The notes under the pieces were generated by a model. The model was not told the origin of the DNA. It made no database searches and worked only from the letters and a program-made list of their open reading frames with translations. Shown piece after piece: positions 24,164 to 30,635 of a stretch of DNA of 48,138 nucleotides. Each line of letters opens with the position of its first letter. Positions within the stretch are counted from its first letter, which is position 1. A program made the position numbers and the translations under genes. Origin of the DNA: a virus; IMG/VR virus record IMGVR_UViG_3300021403_000018, positions 1-48,138 of that record; one strand, given 5' to 3'.

Positions 24164-24745
24164 CTATTTTGCGCTTTGTGGCTCCTCCGGCTGCCCCTGC
24201 TCAGGTGGTGTAGGGAGGAAGAATTGGGCGAAGTCAGATTCGTTACCGCAAGAGTTGCAATGCACAATTACCTTTGCAGAAATTCCCCGCTTACCGCTCG
24301 AGCTTGCAAAAGCCTCTAAGTCCGATTTGCCGCACTTCGGGCATTTTGGCTGCGGCTGAGTCGCGCTCGGCTCTTGCGGCACAGTCACGGCCAGATGGTA
24401 CAAATACTCCTGCACGTGATCGTCGCCCCAATGATTATCGTCAAAGCCGCGAAACTCACGGTATTGCTTTGGCGTCATTCGGGGCGGCATCTCCGGGCGT
24501 GGAGTATCGGCTTCGCGGTTCTCAGGGCGGCGTAAATATTGAGGCATCTCTTTGAGTTTTTGGGCAGCTTTATCCAAAATGCTCTCAAGTGAAGTCTTCC
24601 CCGGCTCCTGTGAAGCTGGCACTGATGAGGGCTCTGGTTCGTGTAGTTGGTTAGTTCCCTGGCAGTGGCTGTACTGCGTAAAAGGGGCTAAATATACCCC
24701 ATTTATCGCTTTGTATATTTTTACGCCGCAATGTTTACAGATCAT
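24164..24745 (-). CDS. zinc-finger protein, 193 aa
   Basis: An N-terminal CKHC...HC knuckle (MICKHCGVKIYK) and a C-terminal ribbon CPKCGK...CNSCGN (about 137-170) flank a Pro/Glu/Arg-rich linker. The linker contains MTPKQYREFRGFDDNHWGDD. GC-rich codon use differs from the AT-richer small genes nearby, suggesting transfer. The start overlaps the stop of the 42-aa gene (ATGA). Function unknown. Confidence 0.65.
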   Translation of the reverse strand: MICKHCGVKIYKAINGVYLAPFTQYSHCQGTNQLHEPEPSSVPASQEPGKTSLESILDKAAQKLKEMPQYLRRPENREADTPRPEMPPRMTPKQYREFRGFDDNHWGDDHVQEYLYHLAVTVPQEPSATQPQPKCPKCGKSDLEAFASSSGKRGISAKVIVHCNSCGNESDFAQFFLPTPPEQGQPEEPQSAK

Positions 24746-24870
24746 TCATCCCTCCCTGCGCCCTCAAATTTGTGCCCACCTTTTATGCCCAAAATAGCCA
24801 GCAAATGAATCCAGGCATGTTCGGATTTTCCGCACACCTTATTTTTACGATTACTGTGTTTGCAGTTCAT
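24742..24870 (-). CDS. unknown 42-aa protein
   Basis: ATG 24870 follows GGAGTAAGGGAA, and the frame ends in ATGA overlap with the zinc-finger gene. It begins MNCKHSNRKNKVC and has a short hydrophobic stretch (AWIHLLAILGI). It is translationally coupled to the next gene. Confidence 0.5.
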   Translation of the reverse strand: MNCKHSNRKNKVCGKSEHAWIHLLAILGIKGGHKFEGAGRDE

Positions 24871-24875
24871 TTCCC

Positions 24876-25187
24876 TTACTCCATTCTCTGTAGGTCACGA
24901 ATCACTTTTTGAACCGAACATGTACAAAAATCTCCATCTGGATTTGAATCCCCAAATGGGCAGCCGGCAGCGTGGTCAATATACGGAAGAAGTTTTTGTA
25001 AATCCTGCTTCCGCGTCTCTTGCTGGATTAGGGCGGCGAAGTCGGCCCATGAATTGATTTCCCCTTGCGCGTCATCACACAATTTTTCAATGTCGGCAAC
25101 GCTAAAGTTATGGCCGGAATCGCGTAAAATCTGCCGCATATTTTCCCGCGCCCGTTCTCTCAATCCCTCAATCTCTGTTGGTGGCAT
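24876..25187 (-). CDS. unknown 103-aa protein
   Basis: Helical N-terminal half (EGLRERARENMRQILRDSG, VADIEKLCDDAQGEI) and a C-terminal HAAGCPFGDSNPDGDFCTC that could bind metal. The start overlaps the upstream stop by 20 bp. GC-rich like its downstream neighbours. Confidence 0.6.
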   Translation of the reverse strand: MPPTEIEGLRERARENMRQILRDSGHNFSVADIEKLCDDAQGEINSWADFAALIQQETRKQDLQKLLPYIDHAAGCPFGDSNPDGDFCTCSVQKVIRDLQRME

Positions 25188-25587
25188 TTCTCTCTCCTTC
25201 TTGCTGAGTTAGATCTATCACCTCAGTTCGAGGATCGTTCTCCTCTTGTACAATCGAATCTAAATGTTGATTCCTTCGGTTATGGATAAATTCTATCGCC
25301 TTTTTAGCCTCTGCCACAACCTGTTCCTTCGTCATCCCATCCCATTGATGGAGGTAGTTTTGGAGGAGGGAGTCACGGTAGGAGTTGGGTACGATAGACT
25401 TCGGCTCTTTTAAATACACCCCACCGAAAGGGTTGGGAGTTTGGGATTCTGCCCCAGCCAATTCGTATATATACGACACCCAGGGTTGGGAGAGCAACGC
25501 GGGGATGAGTTCATCATCCCCTTTATTGGTGAAGTACAACCGAGGTTTAACCTCACCCGACGTCATTACTAACAGTCGTGTTGGCAT
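25168..25587 (-). CDS. unknown 139-aa protein
   Basis: An N-terminal beta segment (TRLLVMTSGEVKPRLYF), then a helical, charged C-terminal half (TKEQVVAEAKKAIEFIHNRR). Overlaps both neighbours. No motif recognised. Confidence 0.6.
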   Translation of the reverse strand: MPTRLLVMTSGEVKPRLYFTNKGDDELIPALLSQPWVSYIYELAGAESQTPNPFGGVYLKEPKSIVPNSYRDSLLQNYLHQWDGMTKEQVVAEAKKAIEFIHNRRNQHLDSIVQEENDPRTEVIDLTQQEGERNATNRD

Positions 25588-25909
25588 CCCCTACCTCCTG
25601 TCTCGATTGTATCCTCTCCCAGATGTCTTGACGAATCACCATCACACCTAAAGGAGTTTTTCTCTCGCCGATGATGGTAGGGCAATACCCCAAAAGCTTC
25701 AACTGTTTGGAGAAAACAACAATCCTCGCGAGGTTTTCTGGGGTGGATTCCCTAACATAGTTGGTGAGACTTTCCTGCAGTTTGTCTGACAGCTGGGTGA
25801 TTAGGGATTCTAAATCGGCCTGTTGACGGGGCTTCGCCCAAGGTGGGTTGAAGTTCTTCTGCAACCTCGACTCTATGACTTTTGTGTAAACCTCCGAAAG
25901 GTTAGCCAT
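25553..25909 (-). CDS. unknown 118-aa protein
   Basis: Mostly helical (LESLITQLSDKLQESLTNYV, ENLARIVVFSKQLKLLG), then strands GYCPTIIGERKTPLGVMVIRQ. The GVMVIRQ end pattern (T-LGVMV--Q) recurs in the 63-aa protein at 27053-27244 (TPLGMMVVQQ), so the two may share a small domain. Confidence 0.6.
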   Translation of the reverse strand: MANLSEVYTKVIESRLQKNFNPPWAKPRQQADLESLITQLSDKLQESLTNYVRESTPENLARIVVFSKQLKLLGYCPTIIGERKTPLGVMVIRQDIWERIQSRQEVGDANTTVSNDVG

Positions 25910-26255
25910 TATTGATCATCCTTTCGGCTTGTTTTTTGATCGCGTCAATCTCATCCTGGGAGAGAGTTTTTCTCGCCAGCTCCATGAATATCTTCGACTC
26001 AGCCTGACGTTTCTGGTGGTAGGATTTACGATTGGATAACATCGTGTGGAGCCAGTCGAGGGCTTCAACAATTTCTTGGAGAGTTTCATTACGTTGTGTA
26101 ATAGCCACCTCTTCATGAGGCATTAACGAAGGACTCTCTAAATCTGTGTCAGACCCACGTTGTGTATTTTTTTGGTGAGTAAGAAAATCCATCAGTTCTT
26201 CCAACCTATCTGTTGATGGGCATTTCGGCCCGTTGTTACCATTCTTCCCTGCCAT
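25902..26255 (-). CDS. unknown 117-aa protein
   Basis: I chose ATG 26255 (MAGKNGNNG), preceded by GGAG 6 nt upstream in a recurring leader ATGGAGATCAACATG. Hydrophilic, with a coiled helical part (EEVAITQRNETLQEIVEALDWL). Promoter P3 lies about 70 bp upstream. Not recognised. Confidence 0.6.
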   Translation of the reverse strand: MAGKNGNNGPKCPSTDRLEELMDFLTHQKNTQRGSDTDLESPSLMPHEEVAITQRNETLQEIVEALDWLHTMLSNRKSYHQKRQAESKIFMELARKTLSQDEIDAIKKQAERMINNG

Positions 26256-26326
26256 GTTGATCTCCATGTTGGTGCGGATTTTTAATACTAGGTCCCCTTG
26301 TGTTTTTATCACAACATCTATTCTAC

Positions 26327-26366
26327 AGTCTACTACGTTTTGTTAAATTTGTCACTATCCAGTGGG
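26327..26366 (-). promoter_or_regulatory. promoter P3 (CCCACTGG family)
   Basis: Minus strand: CCCACTGG (26359-26366), 3 nt, GTGACA (26350-26355), 17 nt, TAGACT (26327-26332). The -10 is weak, and TAGAAT at 26320-26325 is an alternative. CACTA/TAGTG arms flank the box. It starts one base after the upstream stop codon. Confidence 0.6.
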
Positions 26367-26684
26367 TTAGTGTTTAAACCCTTTCTCAGTTTTTAGTTTC
26401 AACGGTTTGTGACAGATACAACATTCATCATCCCCTACAATAAAAGGTAGACAAACATGACTGTCTAGGTGAGTTTTGTTGGTTTTGTCGGGTTTTTCTG
26501 TTACCTCAGAGGAGGGTTTCACCCTGGGTTTGAACGTAGCACAATAATGGGTAGATAACGCTTCGTTTTTAACCACGGTTCGAATCAAACCAACAATCGG
26601 TTGACCGTAGCAGAATCGTCCTGATTGGGCGATATTCTGCGTTCCTAGGTGGACACAATCTCGACAACACTTCACACTCATCAC
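26367..26684 (-). CDS. Cys-rich small protein, 105 aa
   Basis: Cysteines lie in CCRDC, FCYG and HYCATF in the first half and ECCICHK near the end, spaced as for zinc binding. The N-terminal half (CVHLGTQNIAQSGRFCYGQP) resembles short zinc-finger phage proteins. The start overlaps the upstream stop (ATGA type). Confidence 0.6.
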   Translation of the reverse strand: MMSVKCCRDCVHLGTQNIAQSGRFCYGQPIVGLIRTVVKNEALSTHYCATFKPRVKPSSEVTEKPDKTNKTHLDSHVCLPFIVGDDECCICHKPLKLKTEKGFKH

Positions 26685-26935
26685 TGCCCTCCTGCTTGGT
26701 CGGAGTATTGTGGGACAGAACGTCCCGCTTGGGAAGTAACCTCACGGAGTTTCCTCCCATCATCCAATGGAGGCCGATAACTCTCCATTATAATCTCCCT
26801 CCATTCCTTCAAAAACCGGTTAAGGGCTTCCTGAGAGGAAGCAATAACCACCGTGTTGTTTATCTTCACTTCTTGGAGCGGCGTGAACCGTTTCGGTTGA
26901 GGTTCGTTTTCTTCCTTCATCTTCGCAGCTATCAC
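26681..26935 (-). CDS. unknown 84-aa protein
   Basis: A GTG start at 26935 overlaps the TGA of the 44-aa gene and follows AAGGAGGAGAA; an ATG 15 nt on (MKEENEP) is an alternative. Charged N-terminus, then VKINNTVVIASSQEALNRFLKEW. Not recognised. Confidence 0.55.
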   Translation of the reverse strand: MIAAKMKEENEPQPKRFTPLQEVKINNTVVIASSQEALNRFLKEWREIIMESYRPPLDDGRKLREVTSQAGRSVPQYSDQAGGQ

Positions 26936-27066
26936 TTCTCCTCCTTAAGTAAGTCTGGGCGAACTATTTTTATAGTCACTCTATGTAGATTGGCTAGTTG
27001 TTTGCCCCTCACTATCTCTAAAGCTTTAAGTAATTCTACCACAGGATTTATCTTAAGTACTTCCAT
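26932..27066 (-). CDS. unknown 44-aa protein
   Basis: GGAGG lies 5 nt before ATG 27066. Helix-strand layout (VVELLKALEIVRGKQLAN, HRVTIKIVRPDLL), ending LLKEEK. The coding end contains the ribosome binding site of the next gene. Overlaps the previous gene by 14 bp. Confidence 0.55.
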   Translation of the reverse strand: MEVLKINPVVELLKALEIVRGKQLANLHRVTIKIVRPDLLKEEK

Positions 27067-27244
27067 ACATCCCTCCATGTGCTTCATCAGCGTAGAACTG
27101 CTGTACCACCATCATCCCCAACGGTGTTTCGACCACAAACGGATCGTCGGCGAAATGGTTCCCGAAGAGATACCTCTCAGCATACTGCCTCATAATCTCC
27201 CTCTGCATCTCAAGCAGCGTTGGTGGGGTTTGAATATTACTCAT
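27053..27244 (-). CDS. unknown 63-aa protein
   Basis: Contains LEMQREIMRQYAERYLFGNH and TPLGMMVVQQF. The latter resembles TPLGVMVIRQ in the protein at 25553-25909. Overlaps both neighbours by a few bases. Confidence 0.6.
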   Translation of the reverse strand: MSNIQTPPTLLEMQREIMRQYAERYLFGNHFADDPFVVETPLGMMVVQQFYADEAHGGMYGST

Positions 27245-27432
27245 TCAGGTTTAGGCATTTCTGCCTTCTCCCGGTATATAGCAGAGAGATCGTCAAACAT
27301 CTCTGCCACAATCTGGTTTAGTTGAACTTCATTCAGTTCTACATTAGCGAAAGCTGTTGCATACAGCCTTATCCTCACACCCGGGAAGGAAGGATGAGTA
27401 AAATGGTGGTCGTGTATTTTAAGCTGCTTCAT
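27241..27432 (-). CDS. unknown 63-aa protein
   Basis: Begins MKQLKIHDHHFTHPSFPGVR. A beta N-terminal half and a helical C-terminal half (NQIVAEMFDDLSAIYREKAE). Overlaps the previous gene by 14 bp and the next by 4 bp (ATGA type). Confidence 0.6.
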   Translation of the reverse strand: MKQLKIHDHHFTHPSFPGVRIRLYATAFANVELNEVQLNQIVAEMFDDLSAIYREKAEMPKPE

Positions 27433-27784
27433 CCTTTACCTCCACACCTAGTTTCTGCAACACCCCTTTAAACCTCTCGACCATTAACGGTTCCCCAAGA
27501 AATATCGCCTGTTGATAGGCTTTTTTATACATCTCCACCTCAGCTGAATCGGCTTGAGGGATAACTTCATTTGTTGTGGTGGTCTTTACCACCTCTCGTG
27601 CTAAAACGGGGGAAGTAACCTTCTCCTTTGGTATTTCCCTCCCACCGTTAAGGATCTTCGCCTCAATCCGGGTCAACTGTTTCTCCCAATATGCAAAATC
27701 TCCCGTTCCAGCAGTCTCCCTCATCATTCGTTTATACTTCCTCCAGTGGGAGCAATAGGAAACATATGTGTTATCTGCGAGCAT
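27419..27784 (-). CDS. unknown 121-aa protein
   Basis: First gene after promoter P4, with GGAGGT before ATG 27784. It has YWEKQLTRIEAKIL, a Thr-rich linker (KTTTTNEV) and a helical C-terminus (YKKAYQQAIFLGEPLMVERF). No motif recognised. Its strong promoter suggests high early expression. Confidence 0.65.
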   Translation of the reverse strand: MLADNTYVSYCSHWRKYKRMMRETAGTGDFAYWEKQLTRIEAKILNGGREIPKEKVTSPVLAREVVKTTTTNEVIPQADSAEVEMYKKAYQQAIFLGEPLMVERFKGVLQKLGVEVKDEAA

Positions 27785-27804
27785 TTTGGACCTCCGATGT
27801 TATC

Positions 27805-27844
27805 ATTATACCTCTTAACTTTTGCTTTTGCAAGAGCCAGTGGG
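27805..27844 (-). promoter_or_regulatory. promoter P4 (CCCACTGG family)
   Basis: Minus strand: CCCACTGG (27837-27844), 3 nt, TTGCAA (27828-27833), 17 nt, TATAAT (27805-27810), followed by a GGAGGT site and ATG 27784. One of the two best copies of the family. Confidence 0.8.
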
Positions 27845-27863
27845 AAGCTGTGACAAAGTAATA

Positions 27864-28084
27864 AAAACAACAGAAGCTTGTATGGTTCTGCCGACGTAAA
27901 GTAGACCATTTGTTACTTCTGTTGTTTTCTCTTGGTTAATACTTCTGTTTTTTAGATTGTTTTTTTTGCTTTTTTTATTTTTATTAAAAAACATGAACCT
28001 CAACACGGAGGAAGAAATAAAAATCACAACTACCCCTTTCTAACGTCGGCAGAACCATCATGACTTTTGTTATTTCTTCCTCCG
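27864..28084. other. paired stem-loops with complementary loops around an AT-rich tract; candidate origin or structured RNA
   Basis: This fills the 319-bp gap between genes at 27784 and 28104. Hairpin A has 13-bp arms (27864-27876 and 27916-27928) and a 39-nt loop. Hairpin B has 15-bp arms (28006-28020 and 28070-28084) and a 49-nt loop. Loop A holds ATGGTTCTGCCGACGT (27882-27897) and loop B holds its exact reverse complement (28043-28058). The roughly 75 bp between them are very AT-rich with runs of T and A (27943-27991). No credible gene lies here. It could be a replication origin with a DNA-unwinding tract or a kissing-loop RNA. Confidence 0.65.
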
Positions 28085-28103
28085 ACGTCCAGAGGTTGAA
28101 GGT

Positions 28104-28319
28104 TTATTCCTCCCTCACCTCAAACGTTAGGGTTTTAGGGGGTGTGGTTGTCGGTAACGACTGGTTGTGGAAGAGGCTGAACTTCGGGATTTGTATTGTC
28201 TGCCCCCGAACTCTTCCTGCCCAGTGGAGGAGGTAGATGTGGTGTTGTTCGGTTTGTCTTACCCACGTGAGCTCGCCCGTGATATGGAACTTCGGTTTCG
28301 GGTTTGTTTTATCTCCCAT
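28104..28319 (-). CDS. unknown 71-aa protein
   Basis: GGAGG precedes ATG 28319 by about 9 nt. Beta-rich with a His cluster (EQHHIYLLHWAG) and a Thr/Pro-rich end. Overlaps the upstream gene by 11 bp. Confidence 0.6.
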   Translation of the reverse strand: MGDKTNPKPKFHITGELTWVRQTEQHHIYLLHWAGRVRGQTIQIPKFSLFHNQSLPTTTPPKTLTFEVREE

Positions 28320-28701
28320 CTTTAAACGCCTCCTTCACCGCATTGGTAATCTGTTCTTCCGTCGCATTCACCCAGGAGGTTGTGGGATAGAGTCTTTTGA
28401 ACGCCTCCTTCACTGGTTTCTCCTGGTCTCGGAGTTTCTGAGACCGAACGCGGTGGGACTCCCTACTATACTCCATCTGATACAACGCTCTATTCACCAG
28501 CGCCACGACCTGTTCAGGAGTAAACACATCCAGCACCGCGGTTGTGTTCATGTTGGTTCCTCCCTCCTCCAGCCCTTTTCTATCTAAAGGGTCAATTCGT
28601 AAAAACTGGAATGCGGGATCCCCGTCTTTACTTCTGGGAATCCTCCCCTCCAACTCCTTCAGCGGTACCTCGACCTTCCTCGTGATATCTTTCCCCCTCA
28701 T
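28309..28701 (-). CDS. unknown 130-aa protein, start uncertain
   Basis: The long form starts at ATG 28701, overlapping the upstream stop as ATGA. A strong GGAGGGAGGAACC site points instead to ATG 28551 (MNTTAVLDVFTPEQ), giving 80 residues. Both could be made. The C-terminal part is helical (EQVVALVNRALYQMEYSRES). Not recognised. Confidence 0.55.
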   Translation of the reverse strand: MRGKDITRKVEVPLKELEGRIPRSKDGDPAFQFLRIDPLDRKGLEEGGTNMNTTAVLDVFTPEQVVALVNRALYQMEYSRESHRVRSQKLRDQEKPVKEAFKRLYPTTSWVNATEEQITNAVKEAFKDGR

Positions 28702-28934
28702 TTCAACCCCGCTTCTGCCTTCTGTAAATCCTTCCAGGCTCGTTGTAAATCAACTGATTTCACCGAAGGGGTTCTGTGTCTTTCACATAAATGATCAACC
28801 CTGTTTGGGTTACAATCCCTCAACCATCTCTCCAACCGTTTATACAACAACTCCGCAGTCACCTTAGTGGTCTCATTTGGGTGACGCCGAGCTTCCGCGG
28901 CAGCATTCACAAACTTACAACAATAACACTTCAT
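28698..28934 (-). CDS. unknown 78-aa protein
   Basis: CYCC near the N-terminus and CNPNRVDHLC later may bind zinc. The rest is helical and basic. GGAGG lies about 10 nt before ATG 28934. Coupled to the next gene by an ATGA overlap. Confidence 0.6.
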   Translation of the reverse strand: MKCYCCKFVNAAAEARRHPNETTKVTAELLYKRLERWLRDCNPNRVDHLCERHRTPSVKSVDLQRAWKDLQKAEAGLK

Positions 28935-29003
28935 CGTGGTTTTACCTCCGTGGTTCGTTACTTCCCCACTTCGTTCTTAGGTAGATCCCCGTCTACCTTC
29001 GGT

Positions 29004-29132
29004 CTATTGGTTCATCGTCTCAACTTCAAACAACAACGCGTCCAAATCCTCTACAGTCTTCCCTTGTTCGTTGTAGAGATCTGCTACATACTTCCCAATC
29101 AACACCAATAACTCTTTCTGTTTCTGCGTCAC
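29004..29132 (-). CDS. unknown 42-aa protein
   Basis: A GTG start (29132) immediately after the upstream stop, frame to TAG 29004. One amphipathic helix (KELLVLIGKYVADLYNEQ) and an acidic end (VEDLDALLFEVET). Weak ribosome binding site, so probably coupled. Confidence 0.5.
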   Translation of the reverse strand: MTQKQKELLVLIGKYVADLYNEQGKTVEDLDALLFEVETMNQ

Positions 29133-29429
29133 CTACTTCACCATCCCTTCAGCAACCCGGTTGAGGGTTTCGATCTTCCCAGCAGCCTGCAGTTTGGCCC
29201 GGATCAACTTCTGCGTGGCAGCCTTCTCGGCGTTCCGGATCTTGCGCGCCGCGATCACTTCCGGACGGAGATTATAGGCACGGCGATATACGATCTTCCC
29301 CAGGTAGGACTGGACGTCCGACTCAGGTAGGCCCAACTCTTTCGCGAGCTCCCGGATCATCCTTGTGGGTTCTGCTGCCTTGGTTGTGATCTCATGGGCG
29401 AGGTTCTTTGCGTTATCGAGGTTGGACAT
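29133..29429 (-). CDS. helical protein with KLIRxK module, 98 aa
   Basis: AAGGA lies 8 nt before ATG 29429. Residues about 22-50 (RMIRELAKELGLPESDVQSY) look like a helix-turn-helix, then a basic helix and a C-terminal KLIRAKLQAAGKIETLNRVA shared with the protein at 23737-24066. GC-rich codon use. Possibly DNA binding. Confidence 0.6.
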   Translation of the reverse strand: MSNLDNAKNLAHEITTKAAEPTRMIRELAKELGLPESDVQSYLGKIVYRRAYNLRPEVIAARKIRNAEKAATQKLIRAKLQAAGKIETLNRVAEGMVK

Positions 29430-29521
29430 GTTGTTATCCTTCGTACTTCAGCGTTGGTCGCCACCCAGTTTGTTACTATAATACAGTATATAATAAACCA
29501 GATCCGTTCGGCAACAAAATA

Positions 29522-29561
29522 ATTCTAAAGTTTTTCTTAGAGAGCGGCACTCTCCAGTGGG
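29522..29561 (-). promoter_or_regulatory. promoter P5 (CCCACTGG family)
   Basis: Minus strand: CCCACTGG (29554-29561), 3 nt, GTGCCG (29545-29550), 17 nt, TAGAAT (29522-29527). The box lies inside a large inverted repeat (GAGAGCGGC 29540-29548 with GCCGCTCTC 29573-29581). A second AT-rich -10-like stretch is near 29480. Confidence 0.6.
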
Positions 29562-29753
29562 TTAGTGCTCTCGCCGCTCTCGGGGTTCTCTGCTACGTCC
29601 AGCGCGGACCCCTCCAGCGAGGGTTTCGGCTCCGGAGCAGGTTTGAGGTTTCCCTCACGGCATCCTGTGGTAGTTCGCCGTTATGACGTATGAAGTTGTT
29701 GTAGTTCGGTTACTACGGTGGTGCTCGTATTGTGTTCATTATGTTACCTGCTA
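29562..29753. other. GC-rich intergenic stretch without a confident gene
   Basis: Together with P5 and the leader downstream, this forms a gap of 324 bp between ATG 29429 and the stop at 29754. A short minus-strand frame (ATG 29739) meets tandem TAG-TAA stops after 8 codons. A second frame is open for about 47 codons with coding-like composition but lacks a start. It may be a decayed gene. Confidence 0.4.
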
Positions 29754-29933
29754 TCACACAGACTCCGCATTGATGATAAGTTGTATCTCCTCATCAGTTA
29801 ATGTGAAGTACCAACTTCCATTGCCTGTGTATACAGTTGTGAGGCCTGACGAGTCTCTCTCACAGTTAACTATCTTACCCGTTTCGAATTCGTCTGTTGA
29901 TTCATCGTACTTATTGAACTTCATTAACTTCAT
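29754..29933 (-). CDS. unknown 59-aa protein
   Basis: TAGGAG is 7 nt before ATG 29933, and P6 lies just upstream. Begins MKLMKFNKYDE. Strands (ETGKIVNCERD, GSWYFTLTDEEI) suggest a small beta protein. Not recognised. Confidence 0.55.
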   Translation of the reverse strand: MKLMKFNKYDESTDEFETGKIVNCERDSSGLTTVYTGNGSWYFTLTDEEIQLIINAESV

Positions 29934-29955
29934 GTTAATCTCCTATTTGTTTAAT

Positions 29956-29994
29956 TATCCACCCTGCCTTGATTGGCCTTTCACTATCCAGTGG
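29956..29994 (-). promoter_or_regulatory. promoter P6 (CCACTGG family, variant)
   Basis: Minus strand: ACCACTGG (29988-29995, first base A instead of C), 3 nt, GTGAAA (29979-29984), 17 nt, TGGATA (29956-29961); GATAAT at 29954-29959 is an alternative -10. Follows the stop at 29998 by 3 bp. Confidence 0.55.
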
Positions 29995-29997
29995 TTG

Positions 29998-30189
29998 TTA
30001 GCTCTTCAAACTCTGCTTCCAAGCTTTGATCTGTTGCCACTGTTCCTTGTTCCGTTTCGTTCTATACGTCAGATCATACAACCCTCTATCGATGATCTGT
30101 GTGAGTAGTTCAGCGTCTGTCTTGTCTGGTCGAGTTGCTTTCAACTCCTTCATCTTCAACTGCTGTTCCTTACTCAGTTCGATGTTCAT
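29998..30189 (-). CDS. unknown 63-aa basic helical protein
   Basis: I chose ATG 30189 (MNIELSKEQQ) after GGAG in the leader ATGGAGATCAATATG. Lys/Arg-rich helices (KMKELKATRPDKTDAELLTQ) and QWQQIKAWKQSLKS suggest nucleic-acid binding. A TGCTTAGCA dyad lies in its leader at 30206-30220. Confidence 0.55.
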   Translation of the reverse strand: MNIELSKEQQLKMKELKATRPDKTDAELLTQIIDRGLYDLTYRTKRNKEQWQQIKAWKQSLKS

Positions 30190-30229
30190 ATTGATCTCCA
30201 TATTTGAATTAGGTATGCTAAGCACACCA

Positions 30230-30254
30230 TAGAGTGGTCTGTCACACCACTCTA
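30230..30254. other. 9-bp hairpin in the leader
   Basis: TAGAGTGGT (30230-30238) pairs with ACCACTCTA (30246-30254) around a 7-nt loop. No T run follows on either strand. Shares the GTGGT/ACCAC arm pattern with two dyads at 30636-30717. Confidence 0.55.
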
Positions 30255-30261
30255 GCTATAC

Positions 30262-30429
30262 TTAGTTCTTCTTCACTCTCCCTTCTTCCTCTAACTTAAT
30301 AGTAAGGAATGATAGTTCTTCTTCAAGTTCACTAGCTGGACATCCATTTACATCTTCATCTCCAAGCGCCGCTAGCTCTGAGTTCTTCTCTTGTAACCAT
30401 TGATACAATGCTTTACTTATTTGCCACAT
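30262..30429 (-). CDS. acidic 55-aa protein
   Basis: GGAG in the recurring leader ATGGAGATCAATATG precedes ATG 30429. The product is acidic and helical (CPASELEEELSFLTIKLEEE) with a basic tip (RVKKN). Size and charge would suit a small inhibitor or DNA mimic, but that is only a guess. Confidence 0.55.
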   Translation of the reverse strand: MWQISKALYQWLQEKNSELAALGDEDVNGCPASELEEELSFLTIKLEEEGRVKKN

Positions 30430-30472
30430 ATTGATCTCCATTTCCGATGTAGGTCATCACCCTGATTTGTGT

Positions 30473-30622
30473 CTACAGTTCTTCCATCTTTGCTAGTATT
30501 GTCGCCCACTTAATCATCTCTGACTCTGTAACTTGATATTCATTACAGAACCATATATCAGTAAGTCGTGTAATCTTAACGCCCTTAGATTCAAGGATGT
30601 TAATTGCTCTTACAAGGTTCAT
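30473..30622 (-). CDS. unknown 49-aa protein, first leftward gene
   Basis: AAAGGAGG lies 4 nt before ATG 30622. The longer frame from 30757 lacks such a site. Sequence MNLVRAINILESKGVKITRL and an IKWATILAKMEEL helix. A GTGGT-CTTC-ACCAC hairpin sits just upstream of the ribosome binding site. Confidence 0.6.
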   Translation of the reverse strand: MNLVRAINILESKGVKITRLTDIWFCNEYQVTESEMIKWATILAKMEEL

Positions 30623-30635
30623 AGTCCTCCTTTCT

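Noticed and set aside
27743-27750. Seventh CCCACTGG promoter
   Set aside because: The box occurs within the gene at 27419-27784, and no -35 or -10 follows at the required spacing.
27815-28027. 70-aa minus-strand frame in the hairpin region
   Set aside because: It is a low-complexity Lys/Asn-rich reading of the AT tract and arms, without ribosome binding site.
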